This document shows, piece after piece, positions 42,976-53,395 of a DNA stretch of 53,512 nt. Numbering within the stretch: the first letter of the stretch is position 1; the number at the start of each line of letters is the position of its first letter. The notes under the pieces are model-generated. The model had not been told where the DNA came from. It made no database searches and saw nothing but the letters and a program-made list of their open reading frames with translations. Source of the DNA: an uncultured Raoultella sp. (GTDB taxonomy: Bacteria; Pseudomonadota; Gammaproteobacteria; Enterobacterales; Enterobacteriaceae); assembly GCA_900759445.1 (NCBI GenBank), contig CAAEVH010000050.1, positions 1 to 53,512 on the forward strand. The letters are read 5' to 3'. A program made the position numbers and the translations under genes.

Positions 42976-45900
42976 TTACTCAATGGGCTGCGGGCGCGTT
43001 GCTGGCGCAGTCGCCTGGTGCGTGGCGCTGTGTCCACCTGCGGCACCTTTACCTTCAAAGGCGAATTCCGGGCGTTGCCAGTCACTATGACGCGGCGCTT
43101 CAGGCACATACTCTGGTGCCGGAGCACGGGTCATCGGGGCGGCCGCGTGGCTGTGAAGATGTTCTGCGTCAATGCGGGTTGCGACAACTTCAGCCTTAGC
43201 GACTGTGTCTTCGACGACAGGTGCGGCAACAACCTCTTGCGGCGCGGCAACTTCTTCAGCCACTGGCGCTGTTTCCACAACCTCGGCAATCTCTTCAGCC
43301 ACTTCAGGCTGAGAAATAACAACCTCCGCAGATTCTTCGACAACCGGCGCAGCCACAATTTCAGCGACAGGTTCGGCTTTCGCCGCGGTATCCTCAGCAA
43401 CAGGCGCGTCAGATTCAGCGATAATTTGCGGTTGTTCCTCGACCGGAGTAGCGATGACTTCCGGATGCGTGGTTTCAACGACGGTAGCCTGAGGTTCAGC
43501 AATGACCACCTCTGGCTGTACGGTTTCAACCGACGCAGGGGCGTTCACAATATGCTCAACGGCAGCTGCAGCAACCTGAGGCTCTACGGCGACTGGCGTT
43601 TCCTGCTCGCGCTGCTCTGCAACCTGCTGATCCTGAGGACGAGCAACAGGGTAGCGGATCCAGACTTTACCGGACGCTAATTCTGGAGATGCGCAGGCAA
43701 CCATTAACGGCATCGGCGACTGAACCGGGTAACGCTCGTCACGATAGCGACGACGGCGTTGTCCACTGACGCGCAGATGGCGAGGTGAGCGACGGGAACG
43801 ACGCGGCATACCATTAGAGTCACGCGCTTCGCTGTTGTCTTCCTGCTCAGTCGCAACGACGGCAGGCAGATCAACTTTCGCCAGTTCAGTACGCTGTGCC
43901 GGTACGGGCTGTTCAGTTGGTTGAGCGACAGCCGTTTCAGTGACCACCTCGGCAGTAGCGACTTCGGCTTCAACAGCCGGGCTGTCTGTGTAACGAACTT
44001 TCTGAGTCAGCTGACGCTGTTTACGGCGAGTCTGAGGCTGACGAACGCGCTCTTCCTGCTCGGTATCCTGCGCAGGTTGTTCTGCCAGGTTCAGCTCTTT
44101 AACTTCCTGCTGCGCCTGACGCTTATCATCGTTGCGACGGCGGTTGCGCTCGCGACGCGGAGCCTGCTGGTCATCACCGGATTTCGCTTTGTCGGCGACC
44201 TCAGTAGACTGCTGGCGGTTATCGCGCGCTTCCGCATTTTGCTGCTGCGACTGACGGCGGTTACGGCGGTTATCTTCACGGTTTTCGCCGCTTTCTGAAC
44301 GCTCGTTACGGTTATCACGCTCGCCACGGTTGTCGCGATTATCACGACGATCGTTACGGTCGCGACGATTGTTCTGACGCGGTTTACGACGATCCTGCTG
44401 GCGATCGGTTTTCTCTTCAGCTTTCGGCGCAGGTTGTTCAACCGGTTTCACTTCTTCGCTACCGCTGAAGATGGACTTCAGTGCGCCGAAGAAACGGCTA
44501 ATCAAACCTGGCTGCGCGGCGACGGCCGCGGTCGCTGCTGCGGCTTTAGGCGCGGCGGCCTTCGCAGTAGGTTCCTGCAAAGCAGGGGCTGGCGGCACCT
44601 CTGGCATAGCAAAGGTGGCCAATGCCGGCTGCTCTGGCTGTTTACGCTCGACGAACTCTTCTTCCGTCGGCAATGCCATCGCTTCTTCATGCAGTTTCGG
44701 CAGCAGGTAGCTCAGGGTTGGTGTTTCTTCCCCTTTGCGTACGCGCAGCACGGAGTAATGCGGAGTTTCCATCTGATCGTTTGGCACAATCACACAGCGC
44801 ACGCCATTCTGACGCGTCTCGATGGCATTTACCGCGGTACGTTTTTCGTTGAGCAGGTAGGATGCGATCGGCACAGGAACAATAGCGTGAACTTCCTGCG
44901 TATTTTCTTTCAGCGCTTCTTCTTCGATCAGACGCAGAATAGACAGCGACAGTGATTCGTTATCACGTACGGTACCCGTGCCGGAGCAGCGTGGGCATAC
45001 GTGATGGCTGGATTCACCCAGCGACGGGCTCAGACGCTGGCGGGACATCTCCAGCAGGCCGAAGCGAGAAATATGGCTGATCTGAATACGCGCTCTGTCC
45101 TGACGCACGGCTTCACGCAGACGGTTTTCAACCGCACGCTGGTGACGAACCGGCGTCATATCAATGAAGTCGATTACGATCAGGCCGCCGAGGTCACGCA
45201 GACGCAACTGACGAGCAATTTCATCGGCTGCTTCAAGGTTGGTGTTGAACGCAGTTTCTTCGATGTCGCCGCCGCGGGTCGCGCGTGCGGAGTTGATATC
45301 GATGGCGGTCAGCGCTTCTGTGCTGTCGATAACGATTGAGCCGCCGGACGGCAGACGCACTTCGCGCTGGAACGCGGACTCAATTTGAGATTCGATTTGA
45401 TAGTGGCTGAACAGCGGGATTTCACCGGTGTACAGTTTGATTTTGCTGCTGAAATCCGGACGACCCAGCGCGGCGATGTGCTGACGCGCCATCTCCATAA
45501 CTTTCGGGTTGTCGATGAGGATTTCGCCGATGTCCTGACGTAAATAGTCACGGAATGCGCGAACGATAACGTTGCTTTCCTGATGGATCAGGAACGGAGC
45601 AGGGCGGCTGTCAGCGGCTTTTTGAATCGCTTCCCAGTGCTTCAGGCGGAAACTCAGGTCCCACTGCAGCGCTTCGGCAGATTTGCCGACACCTGCGGTA
45701 CGCACGATAAGCCCCATGCCATCAGGCAGTTCCAGGCTTGCCAGCGCTTCTTTTAATTCGGTACGGTCGTCGCCTTCAATGCGACGGGAGATGCCGCCCG
45801 CGCGCGGGTTGTTCGGCATCAGAACCAGATAACTACCTGCCAGGCTGATAAAGGTGGTCAGCGCAGCACCTTTATTGCCGCGTTCTTCTTTATCGATCTG

Positions 45901-46206
45901 AACAATGACTTCCTGACCTTCGCGCAACACGTCTTTAATGTTGGGACGACCATGGGAGTTGTAGCTAGCGGGGAAGTATTCGCGGGCAATTTCTTTTAAC
46001 GGGAGGAAACCGTGACGTTCAGCGCCGTAATCAACAAAAGCAGCTTCCAGACTCGGTTCAATACGGGTAATTTTGCCTTTATAGATGTTGGCTTTTTTCT
46101 GTTCGTGTCCAGGACTTTCGATATCCAGATCGTACAGACGCTGCCCATCTACAAGGGCGACACGCAACTCTTCCTGCTGAGTCGCGTTAATTAACATTCT
46201 TTTCAT
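42976..46206 (-). CDS. rne: Ribonuclease E
   Basis: Essential endoribonuclease and scaffold of the RNA degradosome; 1076 residues. The catalytic half has an S1 domain (about 35-125), 5' sensor, DNase I-like domain with the metal Asp pair (in TAIDINSAR and IVIDFIDM), and the Zn-link CPRCSGTG. Then come the membrane-targeting amphipathic helix [18 protein letters not shown] (about 560-580), Arg-rich RNA-binding segments ([19 protein letters not shown]), a long Val/Ala/Glu/Pro-rich linker and the C-terminal PNPase-binding end [19 protein letters not shown]. Slightly longer than E. coli (1061) owing to the low-complexity linker. Confidence 0.98.
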   Translation of the reverse strand: MKRMLINATQQEELRVALVDGQRLYDLDIESPGHEQKKANIYKGKITRIEPSLEAAFVDYGAERHGFLPLKEIAREYFPASYNSHGRPNIKDVLREGQEVIVQIDKEERGNKGAALTTFISLAGSYLVLMPNNPRAGGISRRIEGDDRTELKEALASLELPDGMGLIVRTAGVGKSAEALQWDLSFRLKHWEAIQKAADSRPAPFLIHQESNVIVRAFRDYLRQDIGEILIDNPKVMEMARQHIAALGRPDFSSKIKLYTGEIPLFSHYQIESQIESAFQREVRLPSGGSIVIDSTEALTAIDINSARATRGGDIEETAFNTNLEAADEIARQLRLRDLGGLIVIDFIDMTPVRHQRAVENRLREAVRQDRARIQISHISRFGLLEMSRQRLSPSLGESSHHVCPRCSGTGTVRDNESLSLSILRLIEEEALKENTQEVHAIVPVPIASYLLNEKRTAVNAIETRQNGVRCVIVPNDQMETPHYSVLRVRKGEETPTLSYLLPKLHEEAMALPTEEEFVERKQPEQPALATFAMPEVPPAPALQEPTAKAAAPKAAAATAAVAAQPGLISRFFGALKSIFSGSEEVKPVEQPAPKAEEKTDRQQDRRKPRQNNRRDRNDRRDNRDNRGERDNRNERSESGENREDNRRNRRQSQQQNAEARDNRQQSTEVADKAKSGDDQQAPRRERNRRRNDDKRQAQQEVKELNLAEQPAQDTEQEERVRQPQTRRKQRQLTQKVRYTDSPAVEAEVATAEVVTETAVAQPTEQPVPAQRTELAKVDLPAVVATEQEDNSEARDSNGMPRRSRRSPRHLRVSGQRRRRYRDERYPVQSPMPLMVACASPELASGKVWIRYPVARPQDQQVAEQREQETPVAVEPQVAAAAVEHIVNAPASVETVQPEVVIAEPQATVVETTHPEVIATPVEEQPQIIAESDAPVAEDTAAKAEPVAEIVAAPVVEESAEVVISQPEVAEEIAEVVETAPVAEEVAAPQEVVAAPVVEDTVAKAEVVATRIDAEHLHSHAAAPMTRAPAPEYVPEAPRHSDWQRPEFAFEGKGAAGGHSATHQATAPATRPQPIE

Positions 46207-46904
46207 CGTAACTTACTCATTATTCTTACATTGACGACTAAGCTGCGGGCAGAGTAATGCCTTTCCGGGTGTGAACCGATGGCCTCGTGTCTATTCGCGT
46301 CGCCAACCTCACGGTTATCGTCAGCTCAAAGAGGCGCAGAGTGTCGGTTGCCTGTATTTCATACGGAAACACAGCGCAATTATCAGGGGAACAGTCTGGG
46401 TGTTACTCTCCAGAGAAGCTTCCATTGTGCTTATCGTCTTTCACGCTGTGGGTGCGTTGGCTTCATCTTCTTACCCCAACCACTTACAGGAGTAAGCACC
46501 TGGGGTTCCCAGACTTGCCGCCTTCCTACAACGCGAAATCTATAGAGCACTTACCGGTAAGGACTGCAACCCGCAGCCCGCTAACTGCCTGAAAGATCAA
46601 TACGTCTTACGCCATTGCTGCGTTGATGATCGGTCGGGCAAAATTGGGTCATTCCGGAAAAGTTCTTGTTTTAACAAGATTCAACACGGAAACAACCTCA
46701 TTATTCCACTGCTAACCTTGTTATAGCAAGATGACTTTTGCCATTTATCACCCGGTTACTCACAGTTTTTTCACTTCCGCGTAGTGATTGCTTTAATAAC
46801 CACCAAATCGGCTATGTCAAACTTAAGTAATAAGGTATAGCAGTTAATATAAGCATAGAAAAATGTGTGGCGCGAATCTTGATGGCTATTTAAAATCGGC
46901 CCCC
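46207..46904. promoter_or_regulatory. rne leader and rne-rluC divergent region, about 700 bp without a gene
   Basis: The first 360 or so bases upstream of rne correspond to the long 5' UTR that RNase E uses for autoregulation in E. coli. The hp2 recognition hairpin is visible at 46473-46506. The remainder up to 46904 should contain the rne and rluC promoters; AT-rich hexamers occur but I cannot assign them securely. Several overlapping rightward frames (46271-46592) are antisense to the leader and look like chance. Confidence 0.75.
46473..46506 (-). promoter_or_regulatory. rne 5' UTR hairpin hp2
   Basis: On the minus strand ACCCCA (46501-46506) pairs with TGGGGT (46473-46478), and inside it CTTAC pairs with GTAAG around TCCT. 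This is the conserved hp2 element that RNase E binds to cleave its own mRNA in E. coli, about 270-300 bases upstream of the start. Confidence 0.75.
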
Positions 46905-47858
46905 ATGAAAACAGAGACTCCAGCCGTAAAAACAGTTGCCATTACTGCCGACGAAGCAGGGCAACGCATCGACAACTTTTTGCGCACCCAGCTCAAGGGC
47001 GTGCCGAAAAGTATGATTTATCGCATTTTGCGTAAAGGCGAAGTGCGGGTGAACAAAAAACGCATTAAACCCGAGTACAAACTCGAAGACGGGGACATTG
47101 TGCGTATTCCACCTGTACGTGTCGCTGAACGTGAAGAAGAGGCCATTTCACCGAATTTGCAGAAGGTCGCGGCGCTGACCGATGTCATTTTATATGAAGA
47201 TGACCACATTCTGGTGCTTAACAAGCCTTCAGGTACGGCCGTGCATGGTGGAAGCGGCTTAAGCTTTGGCGTCATTGAAGGCTTACGTGCGCTGCGCCCG
47301 GAAGCGCGTTTCCTTGAGCTGGTGCATCGCCTTGACCGGGATACCTCCGGCGTGCTGCTGGTGGCCAAAAAACGATCTGCCTTGCGTTCGTTGCATGAAC
47401 AACTGCGTGAAAAAGGCATGCAGAAAGACTACCTCGCGTTGGTACGCGGCCAGTGGCAGTCCCATGTCAAAACCGTGCAGGCCCCGCTGTTAAAGAACAT
47501 TCTGCAAAGCGGCGAGCGCATTGTGCGGGTGAATCAGGAAGGCAAACCATCGGAAACACGCTTTAAAGTGGAAGAGCGTTATGCGTTCGCTACGCTTGTG
47601 CGCTGCAGTCCCGTGACTGGACGAACGCACCAGATTCGCGTGCATACGCAATATGCCGGACATCCGATTGCCTTTGACGACCGCTATGGCGATCGTGAGT
47701 TCGATAAGCAACTGGCGGATACCGGGCTGAGCAGGCTCTTTTTGCACGCCGCAGCGTTGAAATTTACTCATCCTGGGACGGGTGAAGTAATGCGTATTGA
47801 AGCACCAATGGATAAGCAGTTGAAGCGCTGCCTCGAGGTGTTACGCAGTAAAGGCTGA
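46905..47858 (+). CDS. rluC: 23S rRNA pseudouridine(955/2504/2580) synthase
   Basis: Pseudouridine synthase of the RluA family, 317 residues, modifying U955, U2504 and U2580 of 23S rRNA. An N-terminal S4 RNA-binding domain (AGQRIDNFLRTQLKGVPKSMI, KGEVRVNKKRIKP) precedes the catalytic domain, where HRLDRDTSGVLL carries the catalytic Asp near residue 144, and GRTHQIRVHTQYAGHP is conserved. The frame begins at 46863 but MKTETPAVKTVAITADEAG at 46905 matches the family. Divergent from rne. Confidence 0.96.
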   Translation: MKTETPAVKTVAITADEAGQRIDNFLRTQLKGVPKSMIYRILRKGEVRVNKKRIKPEYKLEDGDIVRIPPVRVAEREEEAISPNLQKVAALTDVILYEDDHILVLNKPSGTAVHGGSGLSFGVIEGLRALRPEARFLELVHRLDRDTSGVLLVAKKRSALRSLHEQLREKGMQKDYLALVRGQWQSHVKTVQAPLLKNILQSGERIVRVNQEGKPSETRFKVEERYAFATLVRCSPVTGRTHQIRVHTQYAGHPIAFDDRYGDREFDKQLADTGLSRLFLHAAALKFTHPGTGEVMRIEAPMDKQLKRCLEVLRSKG

Positions 47859-47883
47859 TGCGCATTGATATTATCGCGCATTA

Positions 47884-47923
47884 CCTGTAGACCTGATGGC
47901 GTTGTGCCTATCAGGCCTACAGG
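47884..47923. repeat. Long inverted repeat between rluC and maf-2
   Basis: CCTGTAG-A-CCTGAT and ATCAGG-C-CTACAGG form two stacked stems with one mismatch and an apical GGC/GCC pair. It resembles a REP/BIME unit and lies between the two convergent stops; it probably serves as a 3'-end stabiliser. Confidence 0.75.
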
Positions 47924-47949
47924 ATTAGGCCTAAACAGCCGTCAACCCG

Positions 47950-48534
47950 TCAGGCTTTTAACGGGTTCATATCTTCTCGTCGCAGCATTTGACACAGTGC
48001 GATTATCGGTAAACCGATTAAAGTATTTGGGTCACGACCTTCCAGGCGCTCAAAAAGTGCAATGCCCAATCCTTCGCTTTTAAAACTACCGGCACAATGC
48101 AGCGGGCGCTCTTTGCGCACGTAATCTTCAATTTCCGTTTCGCTTAAATGACGAAAATGCACGTCGAACGGTTCAACTTCAGTTTGTAAATGTCCGGTCG
48201 CAGAATTATACAGCGCCAGTCCGGTATAAAACGTCACAATATTGCCACGGGCTTTGAGTAACTGCTGGCGTGCATTTTCTTCTGTTAACGGTTTGCCGGT
48301 TATTTCACCATCGAGAACACAAATTTGATCGGAACCAATAATAAGGTGCGATGGATATCGGTGGGCGAGAGATTGCGCTTTTTTCTGCGCCAGTCGCAAG
48401 ACTAAGTGCCGGGGGGCTTCGCCCGGTAACGGCGTTTCATCAACCTCTGGTGCTGCGCATTCGAACGGGATTGCCAGTTTTTCTAGTAAAGCGCGACGCC
48501 AGGGAGAGGTAGAAGCAAGAATAAGTTGAGGCAT
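47950..48534 (-). CDS. yceF: 7-methyl-GTP pyrophosphatase (Maf-like YceF)
   Basis: Maf/HAM1-type nucleotide pyrophosphatase of 194 residues; the YceF subgroup hydrolyses m7GTP and may clean modified nucleotides. The N-terminal [17 protein letters not shown] contains the SxxR substrate loop; VDETPLPGE and [18 protein letters not shown] are family blocks with the catalytic Asp in SDQ. A GAGGGAAAAAAT ribosome-binding site precedes ATG 48534. It is convergent with rluC and divergent from yceD. Confidence 0.95.
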   Translation of the reverse strand: MPQLILASTSPWRRALLEKLAIPFECAAPEVDETPLPGEAPRHLVLRLAQKKAQSLAHRYPSHLIIGSDQICVLDGEITGKPLTEENARQQLLKARGNIVTFYTGLALYNSATGHLQTEVEPFDVHFRHLSETEIEDYVRKERPLHCAGSFKSEGLGIALFERLEGRDPNTLIGLPIIALCQMLRREDMNPLKA

Positions 48535-48692
48535 ATTTTTTCCCTCGCATATAGCGTATTGATGAGAGCCATTTTAAACTATGGACTTCGTCCTACAAGC
48601 TGGCTGTAATGGCTTGTGTTGAGCGATTTTAAGTCGATGACCCGCAATGTGTGCGAATTATTGGCAAAAGGCAACCACAGGCTGCCTTTTTC
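48523..48692 (+). ncRNA. sraB: SraB-like small RNA between yceF and yceD
   Basis: In E. coli SraB is a roughly 170-base RNA read in the yceD direction from this gap. Here the gap carries an intrinsic terminator in the same place, 41 bases before yceD: AAAAGGCA pairs with TGCCTTTT (48666-48690), with more T residues after it. The 3' end is therefore supported by sequence. The 5' end is placed only by analogy in length and would overlap the first bases of yceF in antisense. Confidence 0.5.
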
Positions 48693-48693
48693 T

Positions 48694-48695
<2 letters not shown>
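48666..48695 (+). terminator. Intrinsic terminator upstream of yceD
   Basis: An 8-bp stem AAAAGGCA / TGCCTTTT, extended inward by CC/GG, followed by TCTTT. It lies directly before the yceD -35, so it ends an upstream transcript and not yceD mRNA. Confidence 0.8.
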
Positions 48696-49253
<558 letters not shown>

Positions 49254-49257
49254 TTGA

Positions 49258-49443
<186 letters not shown>

Positions 49444-49449
49444 TCACGC

Positions 49450-49512
49450 ATGACTCAATGGCTTTCCCGCTACGGTGAGAAAGACAAAGAGCACACGCGT
49501 GATGAAGCTTAG
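49450..49512 (+). CDS. Possible 20-residue ORF between rpmF and plsX
   Basis: An ATG frame begins 6 bases after the rpmF stop and ends at TAG 49512. The predicted peptide starts MTQWLSRYGEKDK and ends THRDEA-like charged residues (HTRDEA). No good ribosome-binding site is visible, but it could be translated by ribosomes terminating on rpmF. It may be a chance frame or a leader peptide. A hairpin follows at 49515-49545. Not recognised from any family. Confidence 0.25.
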   Translation: MTQWLSRYGEKDKEHTRDEA

Positions 49513-49518
49513 TGAGGC

Positions 49519-49540
49519 TTTCCCCGGGTAACTGGGGAAA
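49519..49540 (+). promoter_or_regulatory. Hairpin in the rpmF-plsX spacer
   Basis: TTTCCCC pairs with GGGGAAA around an 8-base loop, with an outer AGG/CCT extension. There is no T tract, so it is more likely an mRNA processing or stability element, or an attenuation stem, than a terminator. Confidence 0.55.
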
Positions 49541-49565
49541 CACCTAACCGGGCAGCGACGATACC

Positions 49566-50645
49566 TTGACACGTCTAACCCTGGCGTTAGATGTCATGGG
49601 GGGTGATTTTGGCCCTACCGTGACAGTGCCTGCAGCATTGCAGGCACTGAATTCTAATTCGCAACTCACACTTCTTTTAGTCGGGGATCCCGATACAATC
49701 ACGCCATTACTTGCCAAAGCTGACTTCGAACAACGTTCACGTCTGCAGATTATCCCTGCTCAGTCAGTTATTGCCAGTGATGCCCGGCCCTCGCAAGCTA
49801 TTCGCGCCAGTCGTGGAAGCTCAATGCGCGTTGCCCTGGAGCTCGTGAAAGAAGGACGAGCGGAAGCCTGTGTGAGCGCCGGTAATACAGGCGCGCTAAT
49901 GGGACTTGCGAAGTTATTGCTCAAACCCCTTGAGGGGATTGAGCGTCCTGCGCTGGTGACGGTTTTACCCCATCAGCAAAAGGGCAAAACGGTGGTGCTG
50001 GATTTGGGCGCCAACGTGGATTGTGATAGCACGATGTTGGTGCAATTTGCCGTCATGGGTTCCGTGCTGGCAGAAGAGGTGGTTGGAATTGCCAATCCCC
50101 GTGTTGCGTTGCTCAATATCGGTGAAGAAGAAACCAAGGGTCTCGACAGTATTCGGGATGCTTCTGCAGTGCTAAAAACAATCCCTTCTATCAATTATAT
50201 CGGCTATCTTGAAGCCAATGAGTTACTGACTGGCAAAACTGATGTGTTGGTCTGTGACGGCTTTACAGGTAATGTCACATTAAAGACGATGGAAGGTGTT
50301 GTCAGAATGTTCCTTTCACTGCTGAAGTCTCAGGGTGAGGGCAAAAAACGGTCGTGGTGGCTGCTGTTATTAAAACGTTGGTTACAAAAAAGCCTGACAA
50401 GGCGATTTAGTCACCTCAACCCCGACCAGTATAATGGCGCCTGTCTGTTAGGATTGCGCGGCACGGTGATTAAGAGTCATGGTGCGGCCAATCAGCGAGC
50501 ATTTGAAGTCGCGATTGAACAGGCAGTGCAGGCGGTGCAGCGACAAGTTCCTCAGCGAATTGCCGCTCGCCTGGAATCTGTATACCCAGCTGGATTCGAA
50601 CTGCTGGACGGTGGCGAAAACGCAAACTCGCGAGCACACAGATAA
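49566..50645 (+). CDS. plsX: Phosphate acyltransferase PlsX
   Basis: Peripheral membrane enzyme that converts acyl-ACP to acyl-phosphate, the acyl donor for PlsY in phospholipid synthesis. The 359 residues from TTG 49566 ([17 protein letters not shown]) include the conserved [22 protein letters not shown] and [11 protein letters not shown] blocks. The TTG start is used because the conserved N-terminus begins there; the ribosome-binding site is poor. The last ten residues differ from E. coli. It is followed by fabH after 77 bases. Confidence 0.95.
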   Translation: MTRLTLALDVMGGDFGPTVTVPAALQALNSNSQLTLLLVGDPDTITPLLAKADFEQRSRLQIIPAQSVIASDARPSQAIRASRGSSMRVALELVKEGRAEACVSAGNTGALMGLAKLLLKPLEGIERPALVTVLPHQQKGKTVVLDLGANVDCDSTMLVQFAVMGSVLAEEVVGIANPRVALLNIGEEETKGLDSIRDASAVLKTIPSINYIGYLEANELLTGKTDVLVCDGFTGNVTLKTMEGVVRMFLSLLKSQGEGKKRSWWLLLLKRWLQKSLTRRFSHLNPDQYNGACLLGLRGTVIKSHGAANQRAFEVAIEQAVQAVQRQVPQRIAARLESVYPAGFELLDGGENANSRAHR

Positions 50646-50722
50646 CGGTGCGTTTGTGAATGCTGCCAACGTATCAGCGATTTGCTCGTGGCGGTATATA
50701 ACCAAAAAGTGACTGAGCGTAC

Positions 50723-51676
50723 ATGTATACGAAGATTATTGGTACTGGCAGCTATCTGCCTGAACAAGTGCGTACTAACGCCGATTTGGAAAAAATGGTT
50801 GAGACATCTGATGAGTGGATCGTCACTCGCACAGGTATCCGTGAACGCCATATTGCAGCGCCAAATGAAACAGTTGCGACGATGGGCTTTGCCGCCGCAA
50901 ACCGTGCAATTGAAATGGCGGGCATCGACAAAGAACAAATTGGTCTGATTGTGGTTGCCACCACATCATCCACACACGCATTTCCAAGTGCGGCATGCCA
51001 GATCCAAAGTATGCTGGGGATCAAAGGCTGTCCGGCGTTTGACGTTGCAGCCGCTTGTGCCGGTTTCACCTACGCCCTGAGCGTTGCTGACCAGTACGTT
51101 AAGTCTGGCGCAGTGAAGCATGCTCTGGTGGTTGGCTCAGATGTCCTCGCTCGTACCTGTGATCCAACCGATCGCGGGACGATCATTATTTTCGGTGATG
51201 GCGCAGGTGCCGTTGTACTGAGCGCATCAGAAGAGCCCGGCATTCTTTCTACGCATCTGCACGCTGATGGTCGCTATGGCGAACTGTTGACGCTGCCTAA
51301 TGCCGATCGCGTGAACCCGGAAAACCCGATCCACCTGACGATGGCGGGTAACGAAGTATTTAAAGTCGCGGTGACCGAGCTTGCACACATCGTTGATGAA
51401 ACGCTGGAAGCAAATAATCTCGATCGTTCTGCACTGGACTGGCTGGTGCCGCATCAGGCAAACCTCCGCATTATTAGCGCAACCGCGAAAAAGCTGGGTA
51501 TGTCGATGGATAATGTTGTCGTGACGCTCGACAGACATGGCAATACCTCCGCGGCCTCCGTACCGTGCGCGCTGGACGAAGCCGTCCGCGACGGGCGTAT
51601 TAAAGCTGGGCAGTTGATATTGCTTGAAGCCTTTGGGGGTGGATTCACCTGGGGCTCTGCGCTGATTCGTTTCTAG
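50723..51676 (+). CDS. fabH: 3-oxoacyl-ACP synthase III
   Basis: Condensing enzyme that starts fatty acid synthesis by joining acetyl-CoA to malonyl-ACP. The 317 residues show the thiolase-fold active site: Cys112 in [12 protein letters not shown], His244 in VPHQANLR and Asn274 in [10 protein letters not shown]. The C-terminal [18 protein letters not shown] is diagnostic. It is the first fab gene of the plsX-fabHDG group and is followed by fabD after 15 bases. Confidence 0.98.
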   Translation: MYTKIIGTGSYLPEQVRTNADLEKMVETSDEWIVTRTGIRERHIAAPNETVATMGFAAANRAIEMAGIDKEQIGLIVVATTSSTHAFPSAACQIQSMLGIKGCPAFDVAAACAGFTYALSVADQYVKSGAVKHALVVGSDVLARTCDPTDRGTIIIFGDGAGAVVLSASEEPGILSTHLHADGRYGELLTLPNADRVNPENPIHLTMAGNEVFKVAVTELAHIVDETLEANNLDRSALDWLVPHQANLRIISATAKKLGMSMDNVVVTLDRHGNTSAASVPCALDEAVRDGRIKAGQLILLEAFGGGFTWGSALIRF

Positions 51677-51691
51677 TATAAGGATTTAAAC

Positions 51692-52621
51692 ATGACGCAA
51701 TTTGCATTTGTGTTCCCGGGGCAGGGTTCCCAGACCGTTGGGATGTTGTCTGAAATGGCAGCAAACTACCCAATTGTTGAAGAAACTTTTGCTGAAGCAT
51801 CAGCTGCGCTGGGCTATGATCTGTGGGCGTTGACTCAGCAGGGACCGGCCGAAGAGCTGAATAAAACCTGGCAGACGCAGCCAGCACTGTTGACTGCCTC
51901 TGTTGCGCTTTATCGCGTATGGCAGCAGCAGGGTGGTAAAACACCTGCGCTGATGGCTGGTCACAGCCTGGGCGAATACTCTGCGCTGGTATGTGCGGGT
52001 GTTATCGGTTTTGCCGATGCCGTACGTCTGGTTGAACTGCGTGGCAAATTCATGCAGGAAGCGGTACCGGAAGGCACTGGCGGCATGTCTGCTATTATCG
52101 GTCTGGACGACGCTGCTATTGCTAAAGCGTGTGAAGAGTCTGCCGAAGGCCAGGTGGTTTCACCGGTAAACTTTAACTCACCGGGTCAGGTGGTTATTGC
52201 CGGGCACAAAGAAGCTGTAGAACGTGCCGGCGCAGCCTGTAAAGCTGCTGGCGCTAAACGTGCTCTGCCACTGCCGGTCAGCGTTCCTTCTCACTGCGCG
52301 CTGATGAAGCCTGCTGCTGAGAAACTGGCCGTTGAACTGCAAAAAATCACTTTTAACGTGCCGACTGTTCCGGTTGTGAACAACGTCGACGTGAAGTGCG
52401 AAACAGACGCAGACGCTATTCGCGATGCGCTGGTTCGCCAGCTGTACAGCCCGGTTCAATGGACTAAAACCGTTGAATTTATGGCGTCCCAGGGCGTAGA
52501 GCACCTGTATGAAGTTGGTCCGGGCAAAGTTCTGACCGGTTTGACGAAACGTATTGTTGACACCCTGACTGCTTCGGCACTGAATGAGCCGGCGGCATTT
52601 TCTGCGGCGCTAGAGCAATAA
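51692..52621 (+). CDS. fabD: Malonyl-CoA:ACP transacylase
   Basis: Transfers malonate from CoA to acyl carrier protein, feeding chain elongation. The 309 residues contain the nucleophile Ser92 in GHSLGEYSAL and the His of VPSHCALM (about residue 201), with the N-terminal FVFPGQGSQTVGM typical of acyltransferases. An AAGGA ribosome-binding site lies before ATG 51692. It ends 12 bases before fabG. Confidence 0.98.
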   Translation: MTQFAFVFPGQGSQTVGMLSEMAANYPIVEETFAEASAALGYDLWALTQQGPAEELNKTWQTQPALLTASVALYRVWQQQGGKTPALMAGHSLGEYSALVCAGVIGFADAVRLVELRGKFMQEAVPEGTGGMSAIIGLDDAAIAKACEESAEGQVVSPVNFNSPGQVVIAGHKEAVERAGAACKAAGAKRALPLPVSVPSHCALMKPAAEKLAVELQKITFNVPTVPVVNNVDVKCETDADAIRDALVRQLYSPVQWTKTVEFMASQGVEHLYEVGPGKVLTGLTKRIVDTLTASALNEPAAFSAALEQ

Positions 52622-52633
52622 AAGAGGAAGACC

Positions 52634-53368
52634 ATGAGTTTTGAAGGAAAAGTCGCGCTGGTTACCGGTGCAAGCCGTGGCATTGGCCGCGCAATTGCTG
52701 AAACACTCGTTGCCCGTGGCGCGAAAGTTATCGGTACTGCAACCAGCGAAAGCGGTGCGCAGGCCATTAGCGATTACTTAGGTGCAAATGGTAAAGGTCT
52801 GATGTTGAATGTGACCGATCCGGCATCTATCGAATCTGTTCTGGGAAATATTCGCGCAGAATTTGGTGAAGTCGATATCCTGGTCAATAATGCCGGGATT
52901 ACTCGTGATAACCTGTTAATGCGCATGAAAGATGACGAGTGGAACGATATCATCGAAACCAACCTGTCATCTGTTTTCCGTCTGTCAAAAGCGGTAATGC
53001 GAGCTATGATGAAAAAGCGTCATGGGCGTATTATCACTATCGGTTCTGTGGTTGGTACCATGGGAAATGCGGGTCAGGCTAACTACGCTGCGGCGAAAGC
53101 GGGTCTGATCGGCTTCAGTAAATCACTGGCGCGCGAAGTTGCGTCTCGTGGCATTACTGTAAACGTTGTTGCTCCGGGCTTTATTGAAACGGACATGACG
53201 CGTGCGCTGTCTGATGATCAGCGTGCGGGTATTCTGGCGCAGGTTCCTGCGGGTCGCCTTGGCGGCGCTCAGGAAATCGCCAGTGCGGTTGCATTTTTAG
53301 CTTCTGACGAAGCAAGTTACATCACAGGTGAGACTTTGCACGTCAACGGCGGGATGTACATGGTTTAA
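52634..53368 (+). CDS. fabG: 3-oxoacyl-ACP reductase
   Basis: NADPH-dependent short-chain dehydrogenase that reduces beta-ketoacyl-ACP in each elongation cycle; essential. The 244 residues show the cofactor motif TGASRGIG (11-18), NNAG near residue 86, and the catalytic Ser138, Tyr151 and Lys155 (in GSVVGTMGNAGQANYAAAK). The C-terminus LHVNGGMYMV is conserved. AGAGGAAGACC precedes the start. It lies before acpP, whose promoter fills the end of the window. Confidence 0.98.
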   Translation: MSFEGKVALVTGASRGIGRAIAETLVARGAKVIGTATSESGAQAISDYLGANGKGLMLNVTDPASIESVLGNIRAEFGEVDILVNNAGITRDNLLMRMKDDEWNDIIETNLSSVFRLSKAVMRAMMKKRHGRIITIGSVVGTMGNAGQANYAAAKAGLIGFSKSLAREVASRGITVNVVAPGFIETDMTRALSDDQRAGILAQVPAGRLGGAQEIASAVAFLASDEASYITGETLHVNGGMYMV

Positions 53369-53395
53369 CCACGAGATAAAAAAATTTGCGTTATT

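Noticed and set aside
43018..43680. A 220-aa frame antisense to the rne C-terminal region
   Set aside because: It mirrors the low-complexity Val/Ala/Glu repeats of RNase E, giving a Phe/Arg/Asn-rich peptide without domain features. Shadow frame.
46271..46592. Three overlapping rightward open frames (74-101 aa) upstream of rne
   Set aside because: They lie antisense to the structured rne leader, overlap each other in different frames and have no recognisable protein pattern. Openness is best explained by the conserved leader sequence.
49502..49531. A 9-codon frame (ATG AAG CTT...) before plsX
   Set aside because: Too short, no ribosome-binding site, and it runs through the hairpin. Mentioned only because it overlaps the end of the 20-codon frame.
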